This document shows, in pieces, positions 46,231-54,411 of a stretch of 64,000 nt of DNA (position 1 is the first letter of the stretch; every line of letters starts with the position of its first letter). The stretch lies in contig CALWUJ010000008.1 in assembly GCA_944384725.1 (NCBI GenBank), positions 1 through 64,000 of the forward strand, read 5' to 3'. The notes below the pieces were generated by a model that had not been told where the DNA came from, ran no database searches, and saw only the letters and a program-made list of their open reading frames with translations. Both the position numbers and the translations under genes were made by a program. The DNA is from an uncultured Agathobaculum sp. Lineage in GTDB: Bacteria > Bacillota > Clostridia > Oscillospirales > Butyricicoccaceae.

Positions 46231-46280
46231 CGGGATTCCTTCCTTTCGGGTCAATCGGGGTGGGTCAAATGCAGAGAACA

Positions 46281-46302
46281 GGCTCCCCCAAATGGGGGAG
46301 CC
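46281..46302. terminator. Hairpin between NhaC and MATE genes
   Basis: GGCTCCCCC pairs with GGGGGAGCC around AAAT. No T run on either strand, so termination is doubtful; it may be an RNA end stabiliser. Confidence 0.4.
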
Positions 46303-46335
46303 GTAAAGAGATACAGTTGTTAAAGGATGCTGCGT

Positions 46336-47829
46336 TTATGCCTGATTTTTCTTCTGCCGTGCGGTAATCAGCAGGGTGAGGATCACCAGCAGCACAATGC
46401 CGAGCGCCAGCGCGACAATGCCGCTGCCGACAACGCCGCCCACGAGGAAGCCGATAAAGCTGATCGCGGCGATCATCAAGGCATAGGGCATCTGGGTAGA
46501 GACATGGTCAATGTGGTTGCACTGTGCGCCTGCGGATGCCAGAATGGTCGTATCCGAAATAGGCGAGATATGGTCGCCGCAGACAGCGCCGGACAGGCAG
46601 GCAGCCACGGTCATAACCAGCATGGTGCTCGGCGCATCGCCAAACACTGCAACCGCGATCGGGATGAGGATGCCGAACGTACCCCACGAGGTGCCGGTCG
46701 CAAAGGCAAGGCCAAGCGCAATCAGGAAGAAGATCGCGGGCATCAGCATGGACACCATGGAGTTGCCGTTTACCACAGAAGAAACAAAGCCGCCGATGTT
46801 GAGGTAATCCTCCGAGCACACGCCGGACAGCGTCCAAGCGAGGGTCAGGATCAGGATGGCGGGCACCATGGACTTAAAGCCCTCGGTGAACGCTTCGCAG
46901 AACTGCCCGAAAGTGAGCACCTTGCGCGGGATATACAGAATAAAGGTGAAAATCAGTGTGAAGAACGAGCCCAGAACCAGCGAGGTCGAGGAATCGCAGT
47001 TGGCGAAAGCGTCCACTACGCCAACGCCATCCAGAATGCCGCCGGTATACAGCATGCCGGAGATGCACAGCACGATCAGCACGCAGATCGGCAGGATGAG
47101 GTCGTACACCTTGCCTGCGCCGCCGACAACGTAGTTTTCCTCCTGATGGGAGAGATCCTCGCCGCAGTGTGCGCGCTCATATTTCTTCATCGGGCCAAAG
47201 TCAAAGTCTACCGCCATCAGCCAGATCAGGAACAGGATGGTCAAGAGCGCATACAGGTTCATCGGGATGGTCTGCAAAAAGAGCGAGAAACCATCCATCG
47301 AGCTGGACTCAGGCAGAGACGAGCCGACAGCCGCCGCCCAGCTCGAAATCGGTGCAATGATGCAGATCGGTGCCGCGGTTGCGTCGATGATATAAGCAAG
47401 CTTGGCACGCGTGATGTTGTATTTATCCGTTACCGGACGCATGACCGTGCCGACGGTCAGGCAGTTGAAATAGTCATCGACAAAGATGAACATGCCGAGG
47501 AACGAGGTGGCAAACGAAGCGCCGCGGCGTGTTCGGATGGTTTTGACCGCCCAGTCACCATAGGCGCGCGATGCGCCCGATTTGGTGACGAGCGACACCA
47601 GAATGCCGAGCAGCACCAGAAAGATACAAATGTTAATGTTGTCACCCAGCTTGCCGCCCATGACCGTAAAGGTCGTTTCGACCGCATGCAGTGGGTTGAA
47701 GCCCGTGTACAGCAGCGCGCCCGCCAGAATGCCGATGAGCAGGGAGGAATAAACCTCCTTAGTGATCAGCGCCAATGCAATTGCAATGATTGGCGGCAGC
47801 AGCGTCCACACGGTTGCCGTTAAATCCAT
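46336..47829 (-). CDS. Na+/H+ antiporter, NhaC family
   Basis: A 497-residue transporter with about eleven to twelve membrane helices. The NhaC-type conserved blocks FVDDYFNCLTVGTVMRPV, IIAPISSWAAAVG and TGTSWGTFGILIPIAV, then GDHISPISDTTILAS, are present. Members swap Na+ for H+ or carry organic acids or amino acids with Na+. The start MDLTATVW has an AAAGGGGG site; 13 upstream codons are rejected. It probably contributes to Na+ homeostasis alongside the AGCS symporter next to it. Confidence 0.9.
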   Translation of the reverse strand: MDLTATVWTLLPPIIAIALALITKEVYSSLLIGILAGALLYTGFNPLHAVETTFTVMGGKLGDNINICIFLVLLGILVSLVTKSGASRAYGDWAVKTIRTRRGASFATSFLGMFIFVDDYFNCLTVGTVMRPVTDKYNITRAKLAYIIDATAAPICIIAPISSWAAAVGSSLPESSSMDGFSLFLQTIPMNLYALLTILFLIWLMAVDFDFGPMKKYERAHCGEDLSHQEENYVVGGAGKVYDLILPICVLIVLCISGMLYTGGILDGVGVVDAFANCDSSTSLVLGSFFTLIFTFILYIPRKVLTFGQFCEAFTEGFKSMVPAILILTLAWTLSGVCSEDYLNIGGFVSSVVNGNSMVSMLMPAIFFLIALGLAFATGTSWGTFGILIPIAVAVFGDAPSTMLVMTVAACLSGAVCGDHISPISDTTILASAGAQCNHIDHVSTQMPYALMIAAISFIGFLVGGVVGSGIVALALGIVLLVILTLLITARQKKNQA

Positions 47830-47885
47830 TCCATTTTCCCCCTTTATTTTGCAGGATATTTGTTTCATTCCTGCAATGCTCTTTT

Positions 47886-47914
47886 ATTTTATATGGATTG
47901 GAGCGGCTTGACAA
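47886..47914 (-). promoter_or_regulatory. NhaC gene promoter
   Basis: Minus strand TTGTCA (47909-47914), a 17-nt spacer, TAAAAT (47886-47891). Confidence 0.75.
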
Positions 47915-47995
47915 GGTTAAAAACAGTTTTTCGGTGCAAAAAATATAAATTTGTGCAATTTGTGGGGGAAGTGGATGAGGAAATGACTGGAATTG

Positions 47996-49393
47996 TCAAA
48001 TAATATGGTGCGTGCGGCGGTAGCGGTGCCACTCGCCCAGCACATCGCGCCGCAGCGCGAGCACGCCGGCAAGGTTGGGCAGTGCCATCAGGCCGTTGAA
48101 CGTGTCGGACAGCGCCCATGCCAGATCCAGACGCATGACGCAGCCTGCAGCCGCCGCTGCGACGAACAATGCTTTATAGAAAGGAACGACGCGTGGTCCA
48201 AACAGGTATTCCGCGGCACGCTGACCGTAGTACGACCAGCCGAGCAGGGTGGAAAAGGCGAACAGCGCGAGCGATACCGCGACAAATGCGCCGCCCGGCG
48301 CACCGAATACTGCGGAAAAGGCGCGCGCGGTCAGCGCTGCGCCTGTGGGCAGCGCGTCAAGCAGGGGAGTGCCCGCCGCCAGCGCGTATTGGCTGGGGTC
48401 GTACACCCCAGCGGTTAGGATAACGAGAGCGGTCACGGTGCACATCACGATTGTGTCAAAAAACACCTCGAAAACCGCCCACATTCCCTGCTCGCACGGC
48501 TCTTTCGCGTCTGCTGCCGTATGTACCATGACCGATGACCCCAGTCCGGCTTCGTTGGAGAACACGCCGCGCGAAATGCCGATGCGGATGGCCTGCTGGA
48601 TGCCAAAGCCGACCGCGCCACCGCCTGCCGCCCGCAGATCAAAAGCGCAGGACAGAATTTGTCCACAAGCCTGTGGAATAAACTCGCGGCGGCACCACAG
48701 CACAACCGCCGCGCCGCCCATATAAAACAGTGCCATGGCGGGCACAAGCGCGGTGGTCACGCGGGTGATGCGCCCCAGCCCGCCCAGCATAACCGCGCCC
48801 AGCAGGGCAGCGGTGGCAAGGCCGGTCGCAAGCGGCGGCACGCCGAACACACCGTGCAGCCCGCCTGCAATCGAGTTGCACTGGCTCATGTTGCCGATGC
48901 CGAACGAAGCAAGCGCACAAAACAGCGCAAACGCCGCGGCAAGCACGGGGGCGTGCAGCCCTTTTTTCAGATAATACATCGGCCCGCCGCGCCACGCGCC
49001 GTCAAGTCCCTTTTCACGGTACAGCATGCCGAGCGTGTTTTCCGCAAACGCGGTCATCATGCCGAAAAAGGCTGCGACCCACATCCAGAACACCGCCCCC
49101 GGACCGCCGATGGTCAGCGCGGTGGCGACGCCTGCGATGTTGCCCGTGCCGACTGTCGCGGCGAGCGCGGTACACATGGTCGCAAAGGGGGAGATGCCGC
49201 CCGCCCGCCGCATCTGACCGGAAAAGCAGGACAGCACGGTGCGTCCCAGCCACAGCCGGATGTACCGCAGCTGAAACAGGCCGGTGTGCAGGGTGAAGTA
49301 AACGCCCGTACCCACCAGCAAAAGCAGCATGGGCACGCCCCAGATGACGCCGCGCAGGGCGTCGTTTACACGCGCGATGGTGTCCAGTGGCAT
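47996..49393 (-). CDS. Sodium:alanine/glycine symporter (AGCS family)
   Basis: A 465-residue symporter that imports alanine or glycine with Na+. The N-terminal region has ISPFATMCTALAATVGTGNIAGVATAL, the AGCS signature. Later blocks include GISRGVFSNEAGLGSS. About eleven membrane helices. Two ATGs are possible; the second (49393) is chosen because GGAGG is 7 nt before it but only 1 nt before the first. Confidence 0.9.
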   Translation of the reverse strand: MPLDTIARVNDALRGVIWGVPMLLLLVGTGVYFTLHTGLFQLRYIRLWLGRTVLSCFSGQMRRAGGISPFATMCTALAATVGTGNIAGVATALTIGGPGAVFWMWVAAFFGMMTAFAENTLGMLYREKGLDGAWRGGPMYYLKKGLHAPVLAAAFALFCALASFGIGNMSQCNSIAGGLHGVFGVPPLATGLATAALLGAVMLGGLGRITRVTTALVPAMALFYMGGAAVVLWCRREFIPQACGQILSCAFDLRAAGGGAVGFGIQQAIRIGISRGVFSNEAGLGSSVMVHTAADAKEPCEQGMWAVFEVFFDTIVMCTVTALVILTAGVYDPSQYALAAGTPLLDALPTGAALTARAFSAVFGAPGGAFVAVSLALFAFSTLLGWSYYGQRAAEYLFGPRVVPFYKALFVAAAAAGCVMRLDLAWALSDTFNGLMALPNLAGVLALRRDVLGEWHRYRRTHHII

Positions 49394-49423
49394 GTTCATT
49401 CCTCCATTCGGAAAAGTATATGC

Positions 49424-49451
49424 TTGACTTTCGCGCGCAATCCGCTATAAT
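49424..49451 (+). promoter_or_regulatory. Promoter of the radical SAM/YhhQ operon
   Basis: TTGACT (49424-49429), a 16-nt spacer and perfect TATAAT (49446-49451). Transcription starting near 49458 gives a leader of about 310 nt before the first gene. Confidence 0.8.
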
Positions 49452-49471
49452 GGAAAAGCAATTCCATAACA

Positions 49472-49507
49472 GACAGTTCGGAACCATCCTGTCTCTAAAC
49501 AAAACTA
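49472..49507 (+). ncRNA. Candidate preQ1-I-like riboswitch
   Basis: Stem GACAG (49472-49476)/CTGTC (49489-49493) encloses a 12-nt loop opening with TTC, followed by an A-rich tail ending AAAACTA (49501-49507). Element sizes match the class I preQ1 aptamer of B. subtilis (5-nt stem, UUC, 9-nt loop, 5-nt stem, A-rich tail with ACUA). The stem lacks the usual GG/CC pair, and the pseudoknot pairing is not obvious. Position before a queuosine-precursor transporter operon is the main extra support. Confidence 0.35.
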
Positions 49508-49516
49508 CGAAACCTT

Positions 49517-49661
49517 CCATCAAAACTACAGTTTTGATGGAGGAGGATTGATCGCGCCGGAAGCGCGAGTCAATCCCGGGCGCGATCTTTGCGCGCCGCA
49601 GGAGCGGCACACAAAATCGCTTTCTTGTATCAAAAATCAGGCGCATGTCCTGATTTTTGAT
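49517..49661 (+). repeat. Four-hairpin intergenic element, copy 1
   Basis: Ordered stem-loops. A: CCATCAAAAC/GTTTTGATGG (49517-49540). B: GATTGA-TCGCGC/GCGCGA-TCAATC (49546-49575). C: GCGAT/ATCGC enclosing GCCGC/GCGGC (49582-49620). D: ATCAAAAATCAGG/CCTGATTTTTGAT (49629-49661). The linker 49607-49635 is nearly identical to that in copy 2. Two extra hairpins follow (GACCATTGC/GCAATGGTC at 49662-49682; CACGCC/GGCGTG at 49692-49707). Confidence 0.75.
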
Positions 49662-49713
49662 GACCATTGCAAGGCAATGGTCTGTTTGATGCACGCCTTG
49701 CGGCGTGTTGGAT

Positions 49714-49746
49714 GGTGTACCGTTTTCGGGTACGCCTTATTTTTTT
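49714..49746 (+). terminator. Leader terminator before the radical SAM gene
   Basis: GGTGTACC (49714-49721) pairs with GGTACGCC (49729-49736), followed by TTATTTTTTT. It lies 22 nt before the GTG start, so it can act as an attenuator for the operon. Confidence 0.75.
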
Positions 49747-49767
49747 GCAAAAGAAAGGGGAAAACCG

Positions 49768-50481
49768 GTGGAGCTGACCCGTTATTCCGTGATCGAGGAC
49801 AAAAACCCGCGCGAGATCGTGCTGCTGCGCGGGCGGGGCTGCGCGTGGAAGCGCTGCCGTTTCTGTGACTACCATCTGGACGCGTCGCGGGACGAGCAGG
49901 CAAATCTGGCTCTCAACCGTGCGGCGCTCGCGCAGGTGACCGGACGGTACGGCCGCCTTGAGGCGATCAACTCCGGCTCATTTGCCGAGCTGGAGGAGTC
50001 CACTATCCGCGAGGTTGAGCGCGTCTGCCGCGAAAAGGGCATCCGCGACCTGCACATCGAAAGCCACTGGCTGTTTCGCAAAACGCTGCCCGCGCTGCGC
50101 ACGCGGTTTGCCGAACAGGGGATCACGCTGCATGTCAAAATCGGCGTGGAGACCTTCGATGCGGACTATCGCGAGCGGGTGTTGGACAAGGGCATTGACG
50201 AAGCCGATCCCGCGAAGATCGCTGCGGACTTTGACGACTGCTGTCTGCTGTTCGGCCTTGCCGGACAGACGGCGGACAGCATGCGGCACGATATCGAGAC
50301 CGGTCTTGCGCATTTTGACCGCGTCTGCGTCAACATCATGGTTCCGAACACCACACCCGTCCGGCCGGACAACGCTGCGCGCGCAGCCTTTGTGCGCGAG
50401 GTGTATCCGCTCTACCGCGACAACCCGCGTGTGGATATTCTGTTGGAAAATACAGATTTTGGCGTAGGAGAAGTAAAATGA
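49768..50481 (+). CDS. Radical SAM protein, probable queuosine-salvage enzyme (QueL-like)
   Basis: A 237-residue protein with a cysteine motif GCAWKRCRFCDYH near residues 24-36. The spacing is C-x4-C-x2-C, not the common C-x3-C-x2-C. LHVKIGVETFD and GLAGQTADSM are typical of a radical SAM barrel. The stop overlaps the YhhQ start (ATGA), tying it to queuosine-precursor uptake. A radical SAM queuine-releasing lyase (QueL) is known from Clostridioides difficile; homology is inferred from context, not from alignment. The start is GTG with AAAGGGG upstream. Confidence 0.6.
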   Translation: MELTRYSVIEDKNPREIVLLRGRGCAWKRCRFCDYHLDASRDEQANLALNRAALAQVTGRYGRLEAINSGSFAELEESTIREVERVCREKGIRDLHIESHWLFRKTLPALRTRFAEQGITLHVKIGVETFDADYRERVLDKGIDEADPAKIAADFDDCCLLFGLAGQTADSMRHDIETGLAHFDRVCVNIMVPNTTPVRPDNAARAAFVREVYPLYRDNPRVDILLENTDFGVGEVK

Positions 50482-51194
50482 CAAACGAATTATTGTTGAT
50501 CGGAACGCTTGTGGTGTTATATGGCGCGGTGCTGCTGTGGTTTTATCTGTTCGGCACCGGCGGTCTGATGGCGTTTACCGTGTTTGCGACCATTGCGGCG
50601 AACATCGAAGTGATGATTTTGGTCGATGCGTTCGGCATGGAGATGACGCTCGGCAACATCCTGTTTGCAACCACCTTCCTTGTGACCGACATTTTGAGCG
50701 AGGTTGCGGGCAAAAAAGCCGCGCAGCAGGCGGTCTGGGCGGGCATCGCAGCAAATGTGCTGTTCATTCTGGTGTCGCAGTCATGGCTGCATTACATCCC
50801 GTCGATAAACGACTGGGTGATGCCGTCCATGCAGGCGGTGTTTTCCAACACACCGCGCATGATGTTGTCCTCGCTTGCCGTATACGCGGTCGCGCAGATT
50901 TTTGACGTTTGGCTGTATCATAAATGGTGGGCGCTGACCGAAAAGCGCACCGGCGACCACCGCGCGTTCCTCTGGCTGCGCAACAACGGTTCGACACTGA
51001 TTTCCCAGCTGGTCAACACGGTGCTGTTCACCACGCTCGCGTTCTGGGGGACATACGATATGCCGACGCTGATTTCAGTCGCGCTGTCGAGCTATGTGAT
51101 CTTTATTTTCACGTCCTTACTCGACACACCGGTTGTGTACGCCGCGCGGCGTTTGCATGACAAAAAGGCAGGGCACACCGCAGATACTGTATAA
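50478..51194 (+). CDS. Queuosine-precursor transporter, YhhQ family
   Basis: A 238-residue membrane protein with about six helices. The YhhQ/DUF165 core is present: NIEVMILVDAFGMEMTLGNILFATTFLVTDILSEVAGKKAA, and NNGSTLISQLVNTVLFT near the end. Family members import preQ0, preQ1 or queuine for tRNA queuosine. It is translationally coupled to the radical SAM gene, so the pair probably takes up and processes a queuosine derivative. Confidence 0.88.
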   Translation: MTNELLLIGTLVVLYGAVLLWFYLFGTGGLMAFTVFATIAANIEVMILVDAFGMEMTLGNILFATTFLVTDILSEVAGKKAAQQAVWAGIAANVLFILVSQSWLHYIPSINDWVMPSMQAVFSNTPRMMLSSLAVYAVAQIFDVWLYHKWWALTEKRTGDHRAFLWLRNNGSTLISQLVNTVLFTTLAFWGTYDMPTLISVALSSYVIFIFTSLLDTPVVYAARRLHDKKAGHTADTV

Positions 51195-51200
51195 AACACA

Positions 51201-51239
51201 AAAAAACAGGGAGAAGCTGCTGCTTCTCCCTGTTTTTTT
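51201..51239. terminator. Bidirectional terminator after YhhQ
   Basis: AAAAAACAGGGAGAAGC with GCTTCTCCCTGTTTTTTT, loop TGCT. Also ends the small minus-strand gene beside it. Confidence 0.93.
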
Positions 51240-51249
51240 GCCGGCTTAC

Positions 51250-51432
51250 TTAGCCCAGCATGTGGCCGACATTGTTCGCCGCCTTGTGCATGGCGTGCTC
51301 TGCCTTGTTCGCCGCATGCTGCGCGCTGCGCCGTACCGAAGGATTCATCATCGCGCCTGCCGCCATCATGGAAACGACCGCGCCCGCGACCGCACCGGTC
51401 GCAATGCCTGAAATGAAGGGAGATACCCGCAT
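51250..51432 (-). CDS. Small glycine/alanine-rich membrane-associated protein
   Basis: A 60-residue protein with one hydrophobic stretch (FISGIATGAVAGAVVSMMAAGAMM) followed by a basic, Ala/His-rich helix. It resembles the YtxH-type small proteins often seen in Clostridia; function unknown. A longer version of 76 residues could begin at 51480. The shorter start is preferred because the extra 16 residues are poorly hydrophobic, but neither has a strong ribosome site. Confidence 0.55.
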   Translation of the reverse strand: MRVSPFISGIATGAVAGAVVSMMAAGAMMNPSVRRSAQHAANKAEHAMHKAANNVGHMLG

Positions 51433-51567
51433 GGTTTGTCCGCCGCCTTTCAATAAAGTGTGTTTGGTGCCGCCGAACATAGTATGTCCGCTTTGTGCAA
51501 ATCCTTACGTTATGCGGCGGCAACAAAATTTGTATAAAAAAACAAAATTGTTTTGTGGTATCGTCTG

Positions 51568-51596
51568 TTTACAAAAGCCGTTTCATACGATATAAT
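51568..51596 (+). promoter_or_regulatory. pyr operon promoter
   Basis: TTTACA (51568-51573), a 17-nt spacer and perfect TATAAT (51591-51596). The transcript should begin near 51603, just before the PyrR loop. Confidence 0.87.
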
Positions 51597-51610
51597 AAAT
51601 GAAACAATCC

Positions 51611-51643
51611 GCCTTTAAGGCGCGGCCCGTGAGCCGCCAAGGC
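51611..51643 (+). promoter_or_regulatory. PyrR-binding loop of the pyr attenuator
   Basis: Outer stem CCTT/AAGG with the conserved TTTAA bulge side, inner stem CGGC/GCCG and apical CCCGTGAGC, matching the anti-antiterminator recognised by PyrR with bound UMP. It lies upstream of the antiterminator and terminator of the pyrR leader. Confidence 0.8.
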
Positions 51644-51701
51644 AGAAAACAGTGCATACGCCGTCAGCCGGAGAATGGGGGACAGGTGTAATTTTAGGGT
51701 A

Positions 51702-51737
51702 CGGCTTTCTGCTTTCGGCGCAGGAGGCTGTTTTTTT
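51702..51737 (+). terminator. pyr operon attenuator terminator
   Basis: CGGCTTTCTGC (51702-51712) pairs with GCAGGAGGCTG (51720-51730, some G-U), followed by seven T. The pyrR ATG is 29 nt beyond. Part of the stem is free to form an antiterminator with upstream leader (51657-51700). Confidence 0.85.
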
Positions 51738-51765
51738 GTAAATTTTTCCGATGGGAGGTGGCAGG

Positions 51766-52299
51766 ATGGCCGAACAAAAGGCCGTGATTATGGATGCGGA
51801 CGGTGTGCGCCGCGCGCTGACCCGCATTGCGTTTGAAATCATTGAAAAAAACAAGGGTGCGGAAAACCTGCTGCTGGCTGGGGTGAAAACGCGTGGGGTG
51901 TTTCTGGCCCAACGCATTGCAAAAAAGCTCGGTGAGGTCGAAGGCCGCACGCCGCCGGTGGTCGAACTGGATGTGACCCCGTGGCGGGATGATAAGCCGC
52001 GCGAGGCAGCACCCAAAGCACCGCCCGACCCGCGCATCGAGGGCGCAACGGTCGTGCTGGTGGACGACGTACTGTATACCGGACGTACGGTGCGCGCCGC
52101 GATCGAAGCGGTGTCCCATCAGGGACGCGCGGGACGCATCCAGCTTGCGGTGCTGATCGACCGCGGTCACCGCGAAGTGCCCATCCGACCGGACTATATC
52201 GGAAAAAACCTGCCGACCGCGCGCGATGAGCGTGTGTGCGTGCGCCTGACCGAGGTCGACGGCGCGGACAATGTTGTTATTTTGAGCAGTGAAGCATAG
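51766..52299 (+). CDS. pyrR: Pyrimidine operon attenuation protein / uracil phosphoribosyltransferase PyrR
   Basis: A 177-residue bifunctional protein: UMP-dependent RNA-binding attenuator, with weak uracil phosphoribosyltransferase activity. The PRPP-binding motif [17 protein letters not shown] is complete. The [18 protein letters not shown] and [17 protein letters not shown] regions match PyrR. A GGGAGGTGG site precedes the ATG at 51766. It is the first gene behind its own PyrR attenuator and regulates pyrF-carA-carB downstream. Confidence 0.96.
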   Translation: MAEQKAVIMDADGVRRALTRIAFEIIEKNKGAENLLLAGVKTRGVFLAQRIAKKLGEVEGRTPPVVELDVTPWRDDKPREAAPKAPPDPRIEGATVVLVDDVLYTGRTVRAAIEAVSHQGRAGRIQLAVLIDRGHREVPIRPDYIGKNLPTARDERVCVRLTEVDGADNVVILSSEA

Positions 52300-52334
52300 G
52301 ATAACCGCTTGCAGCTGAGAAAGGAAGAATATCT

Positions 52335-53252
52335 ATGTCGATCCAAACACTGGTAGAAAAGATCAAGGAAAAAGGCAACCCCACCGTTGCGGGTCTGGAT
52401 GCGCGTCTGGAGTACATCCCGCAGCACATCGCGGGCCGCAATATGATGCTGCACGGCGAAACGCTGCGCGCGGCGGCGGAGAGCGTGGTCGCGTTTAACT
52501 GCGGCCTGATCGACGCGCTGTGCGACATCGTGCCCGCAGTCAAGCCGCAGGCGGCGTATTATGAGCTGCTCGGCTCGTACGGCGCAATGGCGCTCAAGGA
52601 GACCATCGACTATGCGCACGCCAAGGGCATGTATGTCATCGGTGATATCAAGCGCAACGACATCGGCGCAACGGCTACGGCATACGCCGAGGCATATCTG
52701 GGCAAGACCCGCGTGGGCGATACCGAGATCGCGCCCTATGGCTGCGACAGTGTGACCGTCAACGGTTATCTGGGCACGGACGGCGTTGAGCCGTTTTTGA
52801 AGGAGTGTCGCGAGCGGGACAAGAGCCTGTTCATGCTGGTCAAGACCTCCAATCCGTCCTCCGGCGAGCTGCAGAACCGCGATATGGAGGGCAAGCCGCT
52901 GTATGCGCGCATGGCGGAAATGGTCGCCAAGTGGGGCGAGGGTCTGGACACCTCGTGCGGATATAACCAGATCGGCGCAGTCGTCGGCGCGACCTATCCG
53001 GAGGAGCAGAAGATCGTGCGCGAGCTGCTGCCGAAATCTTATTTCCTCGTTCCGGGCTACGGTGCACAGGGCGCGACCGCAAAGGACATTGCCAACGCCT
53101 TTAACGACGACGGCCTCGGCGCGATCGTCAACTCCTCGCGCGGCATCATGTGCGCATGGAAGAAAACCGGCAACAACGGCGAGGACTATAAGGAAGCTGC
53201 GCGCGCGGAAGCGATCCGCATGCGGGATGAGATCGTCGCAGCGATTCGATAA
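52335..53252 (+). CDS. pyrF: Orotidine 5'-phosphate decarboxylase (type 2)
   Basis: A 305-residue enzyme making UMP from OMP. Its length and blocks (TVAGLDARLEYIP, AVKPQAAYYELLG, VIGDIKRNDIGATATAYAEAYLG, FLVPGYGAQGATA) fit the longer type 2 OMP decarboxylases. The DIKRND segment carries the catalytic Asp-Lys pair. AGGAAG ribosome site, 35 nt after pyrR. Confidence 0.95.
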   Translation: MSIQTLVEKIKEKGNPTVAGLDARLEYIPQHIAGRNMMLHGETLRAAAESVVAFNCGLIDALCDIVPAVKPQAAYYELLGSYGAMALKETIDYAHAKGMYVIGDIKRNDIGATATAYAEAYLGKTRVGDTEIAPYGCDSVTVNGYLGTDGVEPFLKECRERDKSLFMLVKTSNPSSGELQNRDMEGKPLYARMAEMVAKWGEGLDTSCGYNQIGAVVGATYPEEQKIVRELLPKSYFLVPGYGAQGATAKDIANAFNDDGLGAIVNSSRGIMCAWKKTGNNGEDYKEAARAEAIRMRDEIVAAIR

Positions 53253-53316
53253 AACGCAATCGGTGCAGAACTACCGAAAGATAGAACATCAGGATTGAAT
53301 TGGGAGTGATTTTCAC

Positions 53317-54410
<1,094 letters not shown>

Positions 54411-54411
<1 letters not shown>

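Noticed and set aside
49548-49868. 106-codon TTG frame with a strong AGGAGG in the radical SAM leader
   Set aside because: It runs through the hairpin element and terminator and overlaps the radical SAM gene out of frame; the matching part of copy 2 soon meets a stop. It is noted because the ribosome site is good, but coding is unlikely.
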